Below are positions 43,809 to 52,979 of a stretch of 64,000 nucleotides of DNA, piece by piece; position 1 is the stretch's first letter; every line of letters starts with the position of its first letter. The notes below the pieces were generated by a model, which worked only from the letters and a program-made list of their open reading frames with translations, searched no databases and had not been told where the DNA came from. Origin of the DNA: Eubacteriales bacterium (GTDB lineage: Bacteria > Bacillota > Clostridia > Saccharofermentanales > DTU023); assembly GCA_030532065.1 (NCBI GenBank), contig JAUNLW010000006.1:1-64000 (forward strand), read 5' to 3'. Both the position numbers and the translations under genes were made by a program.

Positions 43809-45287
43809 TTATTGAGCCGTTTTGTTGAGGCTGGCTTCCATTTTCTCTCTAATCCCTTCCTGATGTTCTTCCATCTTTTCTTTCATCTCAGATCTCTTGG
43901 CAGGATCGCCGTGACCGTACTTGCTGTATTCTTCCCACAGTTCGTCTGCGGTGTCGCTCCATTGAGCGGCGTAAGGCGCAGTCTTCTTGTAAAGATCTTC
44001 CGGCATCTCTTCTGCGATGTAGTCAGTTGACTTGGCATGAGAGTTTTTGACGATATTGGGCAGGAGATCGGGATTCTCTAACATGGGGCAGGGTTTGAAG
44101 TGGTTTTTGTTCCAAGGCTCTTCGTGGTAGTAAGCCATCATGAGCGGTTCCTTCATACCTTCCAGGATAGATTTGTCACGGATGTTGGAGTTGGAGTAGT
44201 GGATAAATACACAAGGCTCCAGATCGCCCTTAGCGTTGATGTGGATATAGCTACGTCCACCGGCGATGCAGCCGCCAACGAATTGACCGTCGTTTTGGAA
44301 GTCCGCCAGCATCAGGTCGATGTCGGCTTCATTGGTTCTCAGATAACGGATGCGCTCAATCATGTACTTACGCTGGTCAGCGGTAAGCAGGAGCTCAGGC
44401 ACAGCACCTTGGCCGATGGGCATGTAGTGGAAGTACCAGACGTGGAAGCAGCCAAGGTCTACCAGCTGCCGCAGGAAAGTGTCGGAGGTGACGGTCTCGT
44501 AGTTGGCGCTGGTATAGCAAATAGAAGCGGCAAAACCGATGCGGTTGCGCTTCATGAGATTCATAGATTCTACGATGTGCTGATAAGCGCCTTCACCACG
44601 ACGGGCGTCGTTCTGATCCTCGAAGCCTTCAATGGAAACAGCAAAAGTAATATTGCCGACGCGACGAACTTCAGCGCAGAAAGCATCATCGATCAGAGTA
44701 GCGTTGGTAAAGATGTGGAAGGCGGAGTTGGGGAACTTATCGGCTAAGCGAATAATATCATCCTTACGAACCAGTGGCTCACCACCGGTCATAAAGTAGA
44801 GGTGGCAACCCATCTCTTCGCCCTGGCGTACGATATCTTCCATTTCTTCATAGGACAGGTTCCACTTATGGCCATACTCTGCGGACCAGCAACCCTTGCA
44901 GTGCAGGTTGCAAGCAGTAGTGGGATCGAAGAGGATAATATTGGGAATATTGCAGTGATGTTTTTTGATCATCTTACGCTTAGTGCGGATTCCCGCGATA
45001 CTGGCGTAATAGACTATGTTCATTAAGTTTCTATCAAGAATGTGCTCGTCCACATCTCTGAAGGCGCGACGAATAATCCTCAGCCAGCGGTTGTTGGGAT
45101 CCGACAGACTCTCTCTAATACCGTCCCAGCCCTCCTTACTGTATAGATCACCGGTGACTTTCTCAGCGGCATTAACCATGCTGATGATGCCTTCGGTTGA
45201 CTGTTCAGAATTCTGAACAGTGGATACGAGCTTCTTATACAAAGCTTTGAAGGTGGTAACTTCCAGAGATTCTCTGATACTTGCCAT
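43809..45287 (-). CDS. Radical SAM protein with SPASM-like C-terminus
   Basis: 492 residues. C126, C130 and C133 in ACNLHCKGC bind the radical SAM 4Fe-4S cluster. LYFMTGGEPLVRKDD is the SAM site. The C-terminal region has further cysteines (QFVGGCIAGG, LEPCVF, FKPCPML) as in SPASM-type auxiliary cluster domains. A helical domain of about 110 residues precedes the core and is unusual. Such proteins modify peptides or cofactors, but no peptide precursor gene is visible next to it. A weak ribosome site precedes the ATG. Confidence 0.85.
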   Translation of the reverse strand: MASIRESLEVTTFKALYKKLVSTVQNSEQSTEGIISMVNAAEKVTGDLYSKEGWDGIRESLSDPNNRWLRIIRRAFRDVDEHILDRNLMNIVYYASIAGIRTKRKMIKKHHCNIPNIILFDPTTACNLHCKGCWSAEYGHKWNLSYEEMEDIVRQGEEMGCHLYFMTGGEPLVRKDDIIRLADKFPNSAFHIFTNATLIDDAFCAEVRRVGNITFAVSIEGFEDQNDARRGEGAYQHIVESMNLMKRNRIGFAASICYTSANYETVTSDTFLRQLVDLGCFHVWYFHYMPIGQGAVPELLLTADQRKYMIERIRYLRTNEADIDLMLADFQNDGQFVGGCIAGGRSYIHINAKGDLEPCVFIHYSNSNIRDKSILEGMKEPLMMAYYHEEPWNKNHFKPCPMLENPDLLPNIVKNSHAKSTDYIAEEMPEDLYKKTAPYAAQWSDTADELWEEYSKYGHGDPAKRSEMKEKMEEHQEGIREKMEASLNKTAQ

Positions 45288-45791
45288 GTTCTATTAGGTT
45301 CAGCGACTGCTAAGCCTACTCCTTTCTCTCGATAGGGCAAGCAAAATGCTGCCCAAGATAACGTTAGGTTTGCCCTTAACAGGTTGGCATTCGCTTTAGG
45401 TAGAGAAACGGCTTACATAAACTACAAAAAGCTTCTTATAATTTTAGTTAAAGGGGCAGAGGGTGTCAAGCTAGTTGTTTGTAAATAACAAGCAAAAGCT
45501 AAAATTTTAAGCGGCGAATTAAATAAGTTGCTTAGAAATCTTCCGTAAATGTGTAAATTTTTTACGTTCTAAACAGAACTTGCTGAATAAAATCCAGGCG
45601 TTGAATAAACAAAAATATATGATTTCCAGATAAATTAGGGCTAAAAATGCCTAATTACCAGCTTATATCTCTAATCTTGACCACAATAAAGTCTATTAAT
45701 ACTGTGCCTGTGCTAAAATACAGTAATTGCTGGGCCAGTTTTTGGCGCGGCTGGCGCTTATGGTCAACAGCTTGGAGATGAGAGGTTAGCT
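45288..45791. other. Intergenic region between radical SAM gene and nupO
   Basis: AT-rich and without a credible ORF. It holds the start region of the radical SAM gene and, near its right end, the nupO promoter. I see no riboswitch motif that I can name, including purine or guanidine types. Confidence 0.6.
45677..45705 (+). promoter_or_regulatory. Promoter of nupOPQ
   Basis: TTGACC (45677-45682) and TACTGT (45700-45705), spaced 17 bases, about 85 bases before the nupO ATG. Confidence 0.55.
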
Positions 45792-47321
45792 ATGGATACA
45801 GACTATGTAGTGGAGATGCGGGGGATCAGTAAATTCTTCCCCGGCATTATCGCCAATAATCAGATTGACTTCCAACTGCGAAAAGGCGAGATCCACGCCC
45901 TATTGGGTGAGAACGGAGCCGGAAAGAGTACACTTATGTCAATACTCTTCGGCAGCCTCAGGCCCGACGGTGGCGAGATCTATATAAAAGGTAAAAAAGA
46001 GCAGATCACGAGCCCCAACAAGGCTCACGACTTGGGCATCGGCATGGTCCATCAGCATTTCCAATTGATCGATAATTTTACCGTTATGGAAAATATAATG
46101 CTGGGCAAGGAAATGACTAAAGGTCCTTTCCTGGATGCACAACAGGCTCGAGATAGGGTTATTGAGATCAGTAAGTTCTACGGCCTGAATGTAGACCCGG
46201 GCGCGAAGATCGAGGATATCACTGTAGGGATGCAGCAGAGAGTGGAGATTCTCAAAGTGCTCTACCGCGACGCGGATATTATTATCTTGGACGAGCCAAC
46301 TGCTGTGCTTACACCGCAGGAGATTGAAGAACTTATGCAGATCCTGCAAAACTTTGCCGCGGAAGGTAAGTCGGTCATCCTGATTACCCACAAGCTAAAA
46401 GAAATAATGCAGGTTGCTGACCGTGTGACTATTCTCCGTCAAGGCCAGCTAATCGATACTTTAGAGGTAGCAGATGCCAGCGAAGACCGCCTGGCTGCCC
46501 TCATGGTTGGTCGCGAAGTTTCCTTCGTGGTAGATAAAACCCCTGCGCAGCCGGAAGATATGGTGCTGGAAGTAAAAGATCTGTGGGTCAAGAATGCACG
46601 GGGACTGGATGCGGTAAAAGGCCTGTCTTTAAACTTGAGGGCAGGTGAGATCCTGGGCCTTGCGGGAGTAGACGGAAATGGCCAGGCAGAACTTTTAGAT
46701 GCCATTGCCGGTTTAATCAAGATTGATTCCGGCCAGATTCTGCTTAAGGGGCAGGACGTCAGTCATTCCACGGTGCGTGAACGCCGAGAGAAGGGCTTAT
46801 CTTATATTCCTGCCGACCGTCAGAAGTTTGGCCAGGTAGCCAACTTCACCTTAGCGGACAATTACATCCTCAAAAATTATTACGAAGAACCTTTCTGCCG
46901 TCACGGTTTTCTCCAGCGTGATCCCATCCACCAACAAGCTGAGAGGTTGTGCGGAGAGTTTGATGTACGCTCCGGCCGCGGTATTTATTCGCAGGCTGGC
47001 CAGCTGTCAGGCGGTAATCAACAGAAAGCCATCATCGCGCGTGAGTTTTCTCTGAAGCCAGACTTGCTTTTGGCTTCGCAGCCTACCCGTGGCCTTGATG
47101 TTGGTGCTATAGAATATATCCATAAACGATTGGTCAGCTTGCGCGACCAGGGGAAAGCAATCTTGCTTTTAAGTTTCGAACTGGATGAGATCATGGGTCT
47201 CTCGGATCGTATCGCGGTCATGTATGACGGCCAGATCACAGGCTTTGTAGATCCCAGGGAGGTCAGCGAGGAAGACTTAGGTCTTCTCATGGCCGGTATC
47301 AAACAGAAAGGAGCCATCTAA
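45792..47321 (+). CDS. nupO: Nucleoside ABC transporter ATP-binding protein (NupO-like)
   Basis: 509 residues with two ABC domains, as in sugar and nucleoside importers of the BMP family. The first has Walker A GENGAGKSTLM, signature VGMQQRVEIL and Walker B IIILDEPTAVL. The second has a degenerate P-loop GVDGNGQAELLDAI and a signature LSGGNQQKAIIAREF with Walker B LLLASQPTRGLD, which is the normal pattern. It drives uptake of nucleosides with the two following permeases. It overlaps by close spacing (2 bases to the next gene). Confidence 0.9.
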   Translation: MDTDYVVEMRGISKFFPGIIANNQIDFQLRKGEIHALLGENGAGKSTLMSILFGSLRPDGGEIYIKGKKEQITSPNKAHDLGIGMVHQHFQLIDNFTVMENIMLGKEMTKGPFLDAQQARDRVIEISKFYGLNVDPGAKIEDITVGMQQRVEILKVLYRDADIIILDEPTAVLTPQEIEELMQILQNFAAEGKSVILITHKLKEIMQVADRVTILRQGQLIDTLEVADASEDRLAALMVGREVSFVVDKTPAQPEDMVLEVKDLWVKNARGLDAVKGLSLNLRAGEILGLAGVDGNGQAELLDAIAGLIKIDSGQILLKGQDVSHSTVRERREKGLSYIPADRQKFGQVANFTLADNYILKNYYEEPFCRHGFLQRDPIHQQAERLCGEFDVRSGRGIYSQAGQLSGGNQQKAIIAREFSLKPDLLLASQPTRGLDVGAIEYIHKRLVSLRDQGKAILLLSFELDEIMGLSDRIAVMYDGQITGFVDPREVSEEDLGLLMAGIKQKGAI

Positions 47322-47323
47322 AG

Positions 47324-48502
47324 ATGAGCGATACTGACTTGATCAATATGCAAAAGAAGCGAGGCTTGCGGGAAAATGATAACCTGCGCCTCTTTCTTAC
47401 TGCTCTCTTAGCCATAGCTCTTTCTTTGCTGGTGGCAGTTTTTGTTATGTGGGCTACCGGAGTGGAACCACGTAACTTCTTTAAGGCTCTCTTAAGGACT
47501 TATACCGGACTGGACCCCGCGAAGGCCGGTACGGACCAGTTCTTCAGGCCTCGTTACCTGGGTGAGTTCCTGCAGATGTCTTTGCCCTTGATCTTGACCG
47601 GTCTGGCCCTGGGTTTTGGCCAGCAGTGCGGCCTCTTTAATATCGGAGCTGAGGGTCAGGTTATTGCCGGTATACTGGGCGCTAACCTGGTAGCAATCCT
47701 GATACCCATCCAAAATCGCTCGTTGGCAGTACTGGCCGTTATAGCGGCTGGTTTGTTCGGAGCGTTATGGGCCTTGATACCTGGTTTACTAAAGGCCTAT
47801 ATGGGAATTAGCGAAGTTGTTACAACGATCATGTTTAACTACATTATCTTCTATCTCAGTAACGCCGTGCTCAAGAGCCTACCGGGTTCTAACCCGCAAC
47901 GTACTGTGGATCTGCCGGAAAACGCCATGCTTTCCAGTAACTGGCTGCGTGAAATTACCGGCAACTCCCGTCTGCATTGGGGCATTGTGGTCGTTGCGGC
48001 AGCCATTATCTGCTACAACCTGATCCTCAATCATACCAGCTTCGGTTATGAGATTAAGGCTTGCGGTTCTAACCGCGATGCCGCAGCCTATGCAGGTATT
48101 AAAGTTCGCAGCCGCATCGTCTACTCCATGATGATTTCCGGTCTCTTCGCCGGTCTGGCTGGCGCTTGTCTGGCTTTAGGTACTTTCCGCTATGGCCGTA
48201 TCCTGCAAGGATTTGAAAACTATGGTTTCGACGGAATAGCCGTAGGATTGCTGGGTGGTACCAAAGGTGTGGGTATCCTCTTGGCAGGCCTGCTCATGGG
48301 CGGCTTGCGTAGTGGTCAGCCGCTTATGCAGGCGGAACGTGTGCCCCTGGAGATTGCTCAGATCGTCTCCGCCCTGATCGTACTCTTTGTTGCTATGCAA
48401 AAAGGTGTAGAGATCTTAGGTGATTACATGGCTAGAAAGCGCATGTCCGAAAAAATGGCGGAAAACAAGACGGCCCAGGCTAGTGAAGAAGGAGGTAAGT
48501 AA
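47324..48502 (+). CDS. nupP: Nucleoside ABC transporter permease (NupP-like)
   Basis: 392 residues with about ten membrane segments of the BPD_transp_2 (LivHM-like) fold. NIGAEGQVIAGILGANL and YAGIKVRSRIVYSMMISGLF are the family-typical loops. The N-terminal 25 residues are cytoplasmic and basic. AAAGGAG precedes the ATG. It sits between nupO and nupQ. Confidence 0.9.
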   Translation: MSDTDLINMQKKRGLRENDNLRLFLTALLAIALSLLVAVFVMWATGVEPRNFFKALLRTYTGLDPAKAGTDQFFRPRYLGEFLQMSLPLILTGLALGFGQQCGLFNIGAEGQVIAGILGANLVAILIPIQNRSLAVLAVIAAGLFGALWALIPGLLKAYMGISEVVTTIMFNYIIFYLSNAVLKSLPGSNPQRTVDLPENAMLSSNWLREITGNSRLHWGIVVVAAAIICYNLILNHTSFGYEIKACGSNRDAAAYAGIKVRSRIVYSMMISGLFAGLAGACLALGTFRYGRILQGFENYGFDGIAVGLLGGTKGVGILLAGLLMGGLRSGQPLMQAERVPLEIAQIVSALIVLFVAMQKGVEILGDYMARKRMSEKMAENKTAQASEEGGK

Positions 48503-49450
48503 ATGGATCTCTTCATTTCCATGTTTGTCTTAGCCCTTATTTATTCCACTCCTATTATTATTGCCTCGCTGGGAGCCCTTTTCTCCGAGCGCTCCGGTGT
48601 AGTCAATATTGCTATTGAGGGCATCATGACCATTGGTGGCTTTGTAGCCGCTACTGTGATCGTCTTCACTCAGGATAGCCTAGGCAATTTCTCTCCCTGG
48701 CTCTCGGTATTACTGGCCGGTGTGGCGGGCACGGTTTTCTCTCTGATCCATGCCGTTATCTCCATTGATCTGCAGGGCGACCAGACTATTTCCGGTACTG
48801 CTCTCAATATGCTGGCCCCAGCTCTGGGTATTTACCTTTGCCAGATTATCTTTAACCAACAACGTACGGAAATCTTCCGCCGCGGTTTTGTAAAAGTTTC
48901 CGTACCTGGACTGAGTGAGATCCCGGTATTAGGCGACCTTTTATTTAAACAAATTTATCCAACCTTTTATCTGGCGGTCTTCCTGGTAATCTTCAGCTAT
49001 GTTTTACTCTGGAAAACTCCTTTTGGCTTACGTCTAAGAGCCGCCGGTGAGCATCCCTCAGCAGTAGATAGCCTGGGCATAAGTGTACGTAAGCTGCGTT
49101 ATACCGGCGTCCTGATTTCTGGCTTCCTTGGTGGTTTAGCGGGCGGCATCATGGTTTTGACCCAGTCAACTCAGTTCACCGCGACCTCTATCCACGGTAT
49201 GGGCTTTATCGCCATCGCGGCCTTGATCTTCGGACGTTGGAATCCCTGGGGTGTGTTGGGGGCCGGTTTTTTCTTCGGTTTCTCTCAGATCTTTGGAATC
49301 TACTCCCGCGATATTCCACTTTTGGCCAACATCCCGAAAGAAGTATTCCAGGCCTTGCCTTATGCGTTGACAGTTATTGCTCTGCTCTTCTTCAGCGGCA
49401 AAGACGCGGCGCCTAAGTCTGTAGGTATTCCTTACAAAGCAGGTCAGTAG
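48503..49450 (+). CDS. nupQ: Nucleoside ABC transporter permease (NupQ-like)
   Basis: 315 residues, second permease of the transporter. SGVVNIAIEGIMTIGGFVAA is the conserved loop, and RAAGEHPSAVDSLGISVRKL the cytoplasmic coupling loop. About eight to ten hydrophobic segments. GAAGGAGG precedes the ATG, immediately after nupP. Confidence 0.9.
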   Translation: MDLFISMFVLALIYSTPIIIASLGALFSERSGVVNIAIEGIMTIGGFVAATVIVFTQDSLGNFSPWLSVLLAGVAGTVFSLIHAVISIDLQGDQTISGTALNMLAPALGIYLCQIIFNQQRTEIFRRGFVKVSVPGLSEIPVLGDLLFKQIYPTFYLAVFLVIFSYVLLWKTPFGLRLRAAGEHPSAVDSLGISVRKLRYTGVLISGFLGGLAGGIMVLTQSTQFTATSIHGMGFIAIAALIFGRWNPWGVLGAGFFFGFSQIFGIYSRDIPLLANIPKEVFQALPYALTVIALLFFSGKDAAPKSVGIPYKAGQ

Positions 49451-49472
49451 GGGTTAGCCTTTGGGCTACCCT
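49449..49472 (+). terminator. Possible terminator of nupOPQ
   Basis: GGGTTAGCC-TTT-GGGCTACCC is an imperfect hairpin with T-rich sequence after a 10-base gap that overlaps the next promoter. Weak. Confidence 0.45.
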
Positions 49473-49475
49473 TAC

Positions 49476-49503
49476 TTGACTTTTTTTAAAACAACTGTAT
49501 TAT
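49476..49503 (+). promoter_or_regulatory. Promoter of the YtrA-type operon
   Basis: TTGACT (49476-49481) and TATTAT (49498-49503) with 16 bases between. The region just downstream (GGTTACTATAACGG) may hold the regulator site. Confidence 0.65.
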
Positions 49504-49536
49504 GGTTACTATAACGGATAAAAAAGGAAAGCACAT

Positions 49537-50022
49537 ATGTTCCATATAGACCAGCACAGCAGGGTCCCTATCTACGAACAACTCTTCCGACAGGTGTTGA
49601 GCCTGGCGGCCAGTGGCCTCTTGGAAGAAAATCAGCAAATGCCTTCGGTGCGCCAGCTGGCCAGTGATTTGGGCATTAATCCGAATACGGTACAAAAAGC
49701 TTACCGGGAACTGGAACGCGAAGGCCTTATTTATTCTGTGCCCGGACGAGGCAGCTTTCTTACTTCTACAGACATCCATGAGCGGCATTTTGCGCAGGAA
49801 CTGCAGGAAAAGCTGCAGGAAGCCATAGAGCTGGCGCTTAAGTCTGGCTTCAGCGAAGACGATATCCGCAAGATCTTTGAGCGTGCCTTGGACAAGGCTG
49901 CTGAAGAACTGGCTGCCCAGGGCTTTCCAGCCTCCTTGACGGATGAGCGAGGAACGCATGGTAGCGCTGAGACTGAAGCAAAAAGCACGAATACTGACAG
50001 TGCAGTTTTACCGGAGGAATAG
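49537..50022 (+). CDS. GntR family transcriptional regulator, YtrA subfamily
   Basis: 161 residues. Winged helix at 1-75: VPIYEQLFRQVLSLAASGLL, then MPSVRQLASDLGINPNTVQK and AYRELEREGLIYSVPGRGSF. The C-terminal part is a short helical tail rather than a FadR or UTRA ligand domain, which defines the YtrA subfamily. YtrA-type proteins repress a linked ABC operon, here the three following genes, so autoregulation is likely. AAAAAGGAA precedes the ATG. The C-terminal 25 residues are rich in Ser and Glu. Confidence 0.9.
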   Translation: MFHIDQHSRVPIYEQLFRQVLSLAASGLLEENQQMPSVRQLASDLGINPNTVQKAYRELEREGLIYSVPGRGSFLTSTDIHERHFAQELQEKLQEAIELALKSGFSEDDIRKIFERALDKAAEELAAQGFPASLTDERGTHGSAETEAKSTNTDSAVLPEE

Positions 50023-50026
50023 ACAC

Positions 50027-50935
50027 ATGATCAGAAGCGAGAATTTGACCAAGACATTCGGTCGTGAGGCTACCGCCTTAAAAAACCTGACCTGTGAGAT
50101 CGGTGAGGAATCTATTTACGGTCTGATCGGTTCCAACGGAGCCGGTAAGTCGACTTTTCTAAGGCTTATCGCCGGTATCTACAAGCCGGATTCTGGTCAC
50201 CTCTATTATGATGAAAAGGAGATCTACGGTAATGAGAAACTGCGTCAGAAGATCATTTTAGTGCCGGATCAGCCCTGTTTCCTGCCTGGCGAGAGCTTGT
50301 CTGGTATGGCTGATTTTTTCAGTCGTATCTATGAGCATTTCTCGCAGGAATTTTTCCAGGAACTCTGTCAGATCTTTCCCATAGATCTGCATAAGCGGTT
50401 GGATAAGATGTCCAAAGGTATGCAAAGACAGGCATATCTGATTTTGGCTTTGTCATCAAAGCCGCGACTTTTACTATTGGACGAAGCTTTTGATGGCCTC
50501 GATCCAGTTATGCGCGAAAATTTGCGGCGACTGATTGCCAGAGAAGTGGTAACTGATGGTATGAGCTGCGTGATAGCTTCGCACAATCTGCGAGAGCTTG
50601 AAGGCTTTTGCGATCATATAGCCCTGCTGCATGAAGGGAAACTGGTCTATGAGCATGAGCTGGAAAGTATGGATCTGGGTGTGTTCAAGCTCCAGACAGC
50701 TTTTAAGCAGCTTCCCAGCCGTGAGGATTTGGCAACGTTAGGCCTGGAACTTCTGCACTATGAGCGTAGGGGCTCAATCTTGGAGCTTGTTATTAGAGGA
50801 GATAAGGAAGAGATTCAGAAGAAACTTGCCGCCGATAAGCCTCTGATCCTGGATATGTTGCCTCTAACTTTGGAGGAATTATTTATCTACGTGCTGGAGG
50901 GAAAAGATTATGTCGTCAAGAGCCTCATTTCCTAA
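50027..50935 (+). CDS. ABC transporter ATP-binding protein (YtrB-like)
   Basis: 302 residues. Walker A IGSNGAGKSTFLR, signature-like MSKGMQRQAYLILAL, Walker B LLLLDEAFDGLDP and switch His in VIASHNLRELE. The signature is non-canonical (SKGMQ for SGGQ), as in other YtrB-type ATPases. The start ATG at 50027 has CGGAGGAA upstream and is preferred over an ATG at 49943. It overlaps the next gene by 26 bases. Confidence 0.88.
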   Translation: MIRSENLTKTFGREATALKNLTCEIGEESIYGLIGSNGAGKSTFLRLIAGIYKPDSGHLYYDEKEIYGNEKLRQKIILVPDQPCFLPGESLSGMADFFSRIYEHFSQEFFQELCQIFPIDLHKRLDKMSKGMQRQAYLILALSSKPRLLLLDEAFDGLDPVMRENLRRLIAREVVTDGMSCVIASHNLRELEGFCDHIALLHEGKLVYEHELESMDLGVFKLQTAFKQLPSREDLATLGLELLHYERRGSILELVIRGDKEEIQKKLAADKPLILDMLPLTLEELFIYVLEGKDYVVKSLIS

Positions 50936-52979
50936 GACGAGCCATATCTTCAGCCGTGATCTCAGAAAAAACGGCAGCTGGCTGCTCTTTGTCAGCCTGA
51001 TTTTACTCCTGGCCGAGCCCTTCGCCCTTTATTTGACCGGTATTACGCGTGATGTTGCGACAACTGGCAGCATGTGGTCTGGTGACTTTGATCTGGTATT
51101 TACTCAAATTGCGCGTTTGCAAGTCATTTTTGTTGCGGCTTTTCTCTTGTTAGCGGTCTGCTATCTGGCTTACAGGATCTACAGCTTCTGCGCGGACGCA
51201 GGTCAGAATCAACTATGGTTTTCCTTACCCATTAAGCGGAGTCGGCTGTTTTTTGTTCACTATCTGGCAGGTCTAATTCTTATCCTCCTGCCTCTGTTTC
51301 TTGATGTCTTGGCGATGGGAGCGCTTTTTGGTGGGATAGGCCCTGAGCATGCTCCGCTCTTTCAGGAGTGGTGTCGCTTGCGTCTTAATTTTATCTCACC
51401 GCTGATTAGTTTCTACAATATTGCTATTTTATCGATGACTTTAAGCTCAGGCTATGGCAGCGCTTTGGCTTTCCTCGTGACCTGGGAAGTAGTTTTACCA
51501 GCAAGTCTGGGCCTTATCAGTCTTTACTTTAGCGAATCAGCAGGTGGTTATATCCCCCAGATATTGTCTCCTCTCACCGAGCAGCTGATTTATTGCCTGG
51601 CTCCTCCAATTCGCCTTTTTATGAATAAAGCTCCAGAGTTTCCGGATTTGGCTTATAGCCTGGTAATCATGGCTGTGACTTTGTTCCTGGCTTTACGGGC
51701 GTTTTGTCGTCGGCCGTTAGAAAAGACCAGGCTGCGTCTTAGCGAGCTTTCCGGAGCTCGTGTCTTGGCTGCTCTTTGGTTGATCATGGCCGGATTTGCC
51801 GGAGGTTATTTCTTTGAGGTAGTTGCCGGCAGTAAGATCTTAATTGTATTTATTTTAGGTTTTCTTGCTTTTAACTTCTGGGTCGCTCTGATCTTCCAGG
51901 CCATGACCGGTAAAACCTTCAAACAGGGTGCCCGTTCTGTGCTGAAAACCTTAGTGATCGCTTTGGCTTGTTTTATCGCCTTCGATCTCCTGGTAGAGCT
52001 TTACCCAGTGGAAAGATCGAGGTCATGGGATATAGAAGCCATAGAAATACCTTTATACCAGCTATATGATAATGGCTCTCCCTGGCAGCTACCCAGTAGT
52101 ACCTCGGTTAAGCTGGAGCGCTCAGTCGATGATCAACTGCTGGAAGATCTCAGCCAGAAGTATAAGCAAAGTCAGCGCTATGCCCAGCGACAAGGTTTTA
52201 TCTTAAATAGACGCAACAGCGATTTTGCTTGCGCTTCTTATTCCTCCCATAATTATCAAAGGAATAGCTATTTGCTGACTTTTTACGATCAGTCAGGTAA
52301 GAGTGATCAGGGTTATCTCAATGAAGATCAGGCCGGTGATATGCTGCAAAAAATCTCTAACAGCGAAATCTACGGTGATTTGATCAAATTGCAAAGACCT
52401 GATTACGTGAGTGGAGATCGCGCTTATCTGCAGATCACAGCAAAGAACCTTACCTGGTATGAGATGGAACAAGGGCAGAGAGAAGAAAAGGAGCAGAGTC
52501 TTAATAAGGTCTTGAGTGTTTTCCCTGACCTGCAATCGCTTGAAAGTACGGACCCAATACAAAAGTCAGCCAGCAGACACTCAGTTTTTCTCTATACTTA
52601 CAGCTTGCCTGAGGATTGGAGTCCCAAATTGATGGAAGCTTGTGAGGCAGACCGAGAACGGCAGCTTGAGTTAAACAAGTTGAAAACAGGGATGGAAACA
52701 CAGGAAGCGTATGAGCAGGCCATCGCCAGGATCCCGCAAAAGCATAGTCTTGAGGATTTAGAGGACTTACTGGGCGTAGAAGATTATCTAAGTCTGTCTT
52801 TTTGCCGTAAAGTAAGTGTCCCTGGCCTCTTAGAGTATTCGGAAGATGACCTTGGGGCTTCTGAAATCGGTCAAGCTACAGAAGCGATTTGGCTCTATCG
52901 CGATCTGGCGCTGGAAAACAAGGTTAAAGCCCACTCCATTGAGACTTTGTATGAAGCCTTAGCAGGAGGCAAGCAATAA
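50910..52979 (+). CDS. Large ABC permease with C-terminal extracytoplasmic domain (first of two)
   Basis: 689 residues. Residues 1 to about 375 hold some six to seven membrane segments (for example LLFVSLILLLAEPFALYL and ILIVFILGFLAFNFWVAL). From about 380 the protein is hydrophilic and Asp/Glu/Lys rich, probably on one side of the membrane. Such a large soluble domain is unusual for an ABC-2 permease. It starts inside the ATPase gene and its TAATGA overlaps the next gene. Confidence 0.75.
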   Translation: MSSRASFPKTSHIFSRDLRKNGSWLLFVSLILLLAEPFALYLTGITRDVATTGSMWSGDFDLVFTQIARLQVIFVAAFLLLAVCYLAYRIYSFCADAGQNQLWFSLPIKRSRLFFVHYLAGLILILLPLFLDVLAMGALFGGIGPEHAPLFQEWCRLRLNFISPLISFYNIAILSMTLSSGYGSALAFLVTWEVVLPASLGLISLYFSESAGGYIPQILSPLTEQLIYCLAPPIRLFMNKAPEFPDLAYSLVIMAVTLFLALRAFCRRPLEKTRLRLSELSGARVLAALWLIMAGFAGGYFFEVVAGSKILIVFILGFLAFNFWVALIFQAMTGKTFKQGARSVLKTLVIALACFIAFDLLVELYPVERSRSWDIEAIEIPLYQLYDNGSPWQLPSSTSVKLERSVDDQLLEDLSQKYKQSQRYAQRQGFILNRRNSDFACASYSSHNYQRNSYLLTFYDQSGKSDQGYLNEDQAGDMLQKISNSEIYGDLIKLQRPDYVSGDRAYLQITAKNLTWYEMEQGQREEKEQSLNKVLSVFPDLQSLESTDPIQKSASRHSVFLYTYSLPEDWSPKLMEACEADRERQLELNKLKTGMETQEAYEQAIARIPQKHSLEDLEDLLGVEDYLSLSFCRKVSVPGLLEYSEDDLGASEIGQATEAIWLYRDLALENKVKAHSIETLYEALAGGKQ

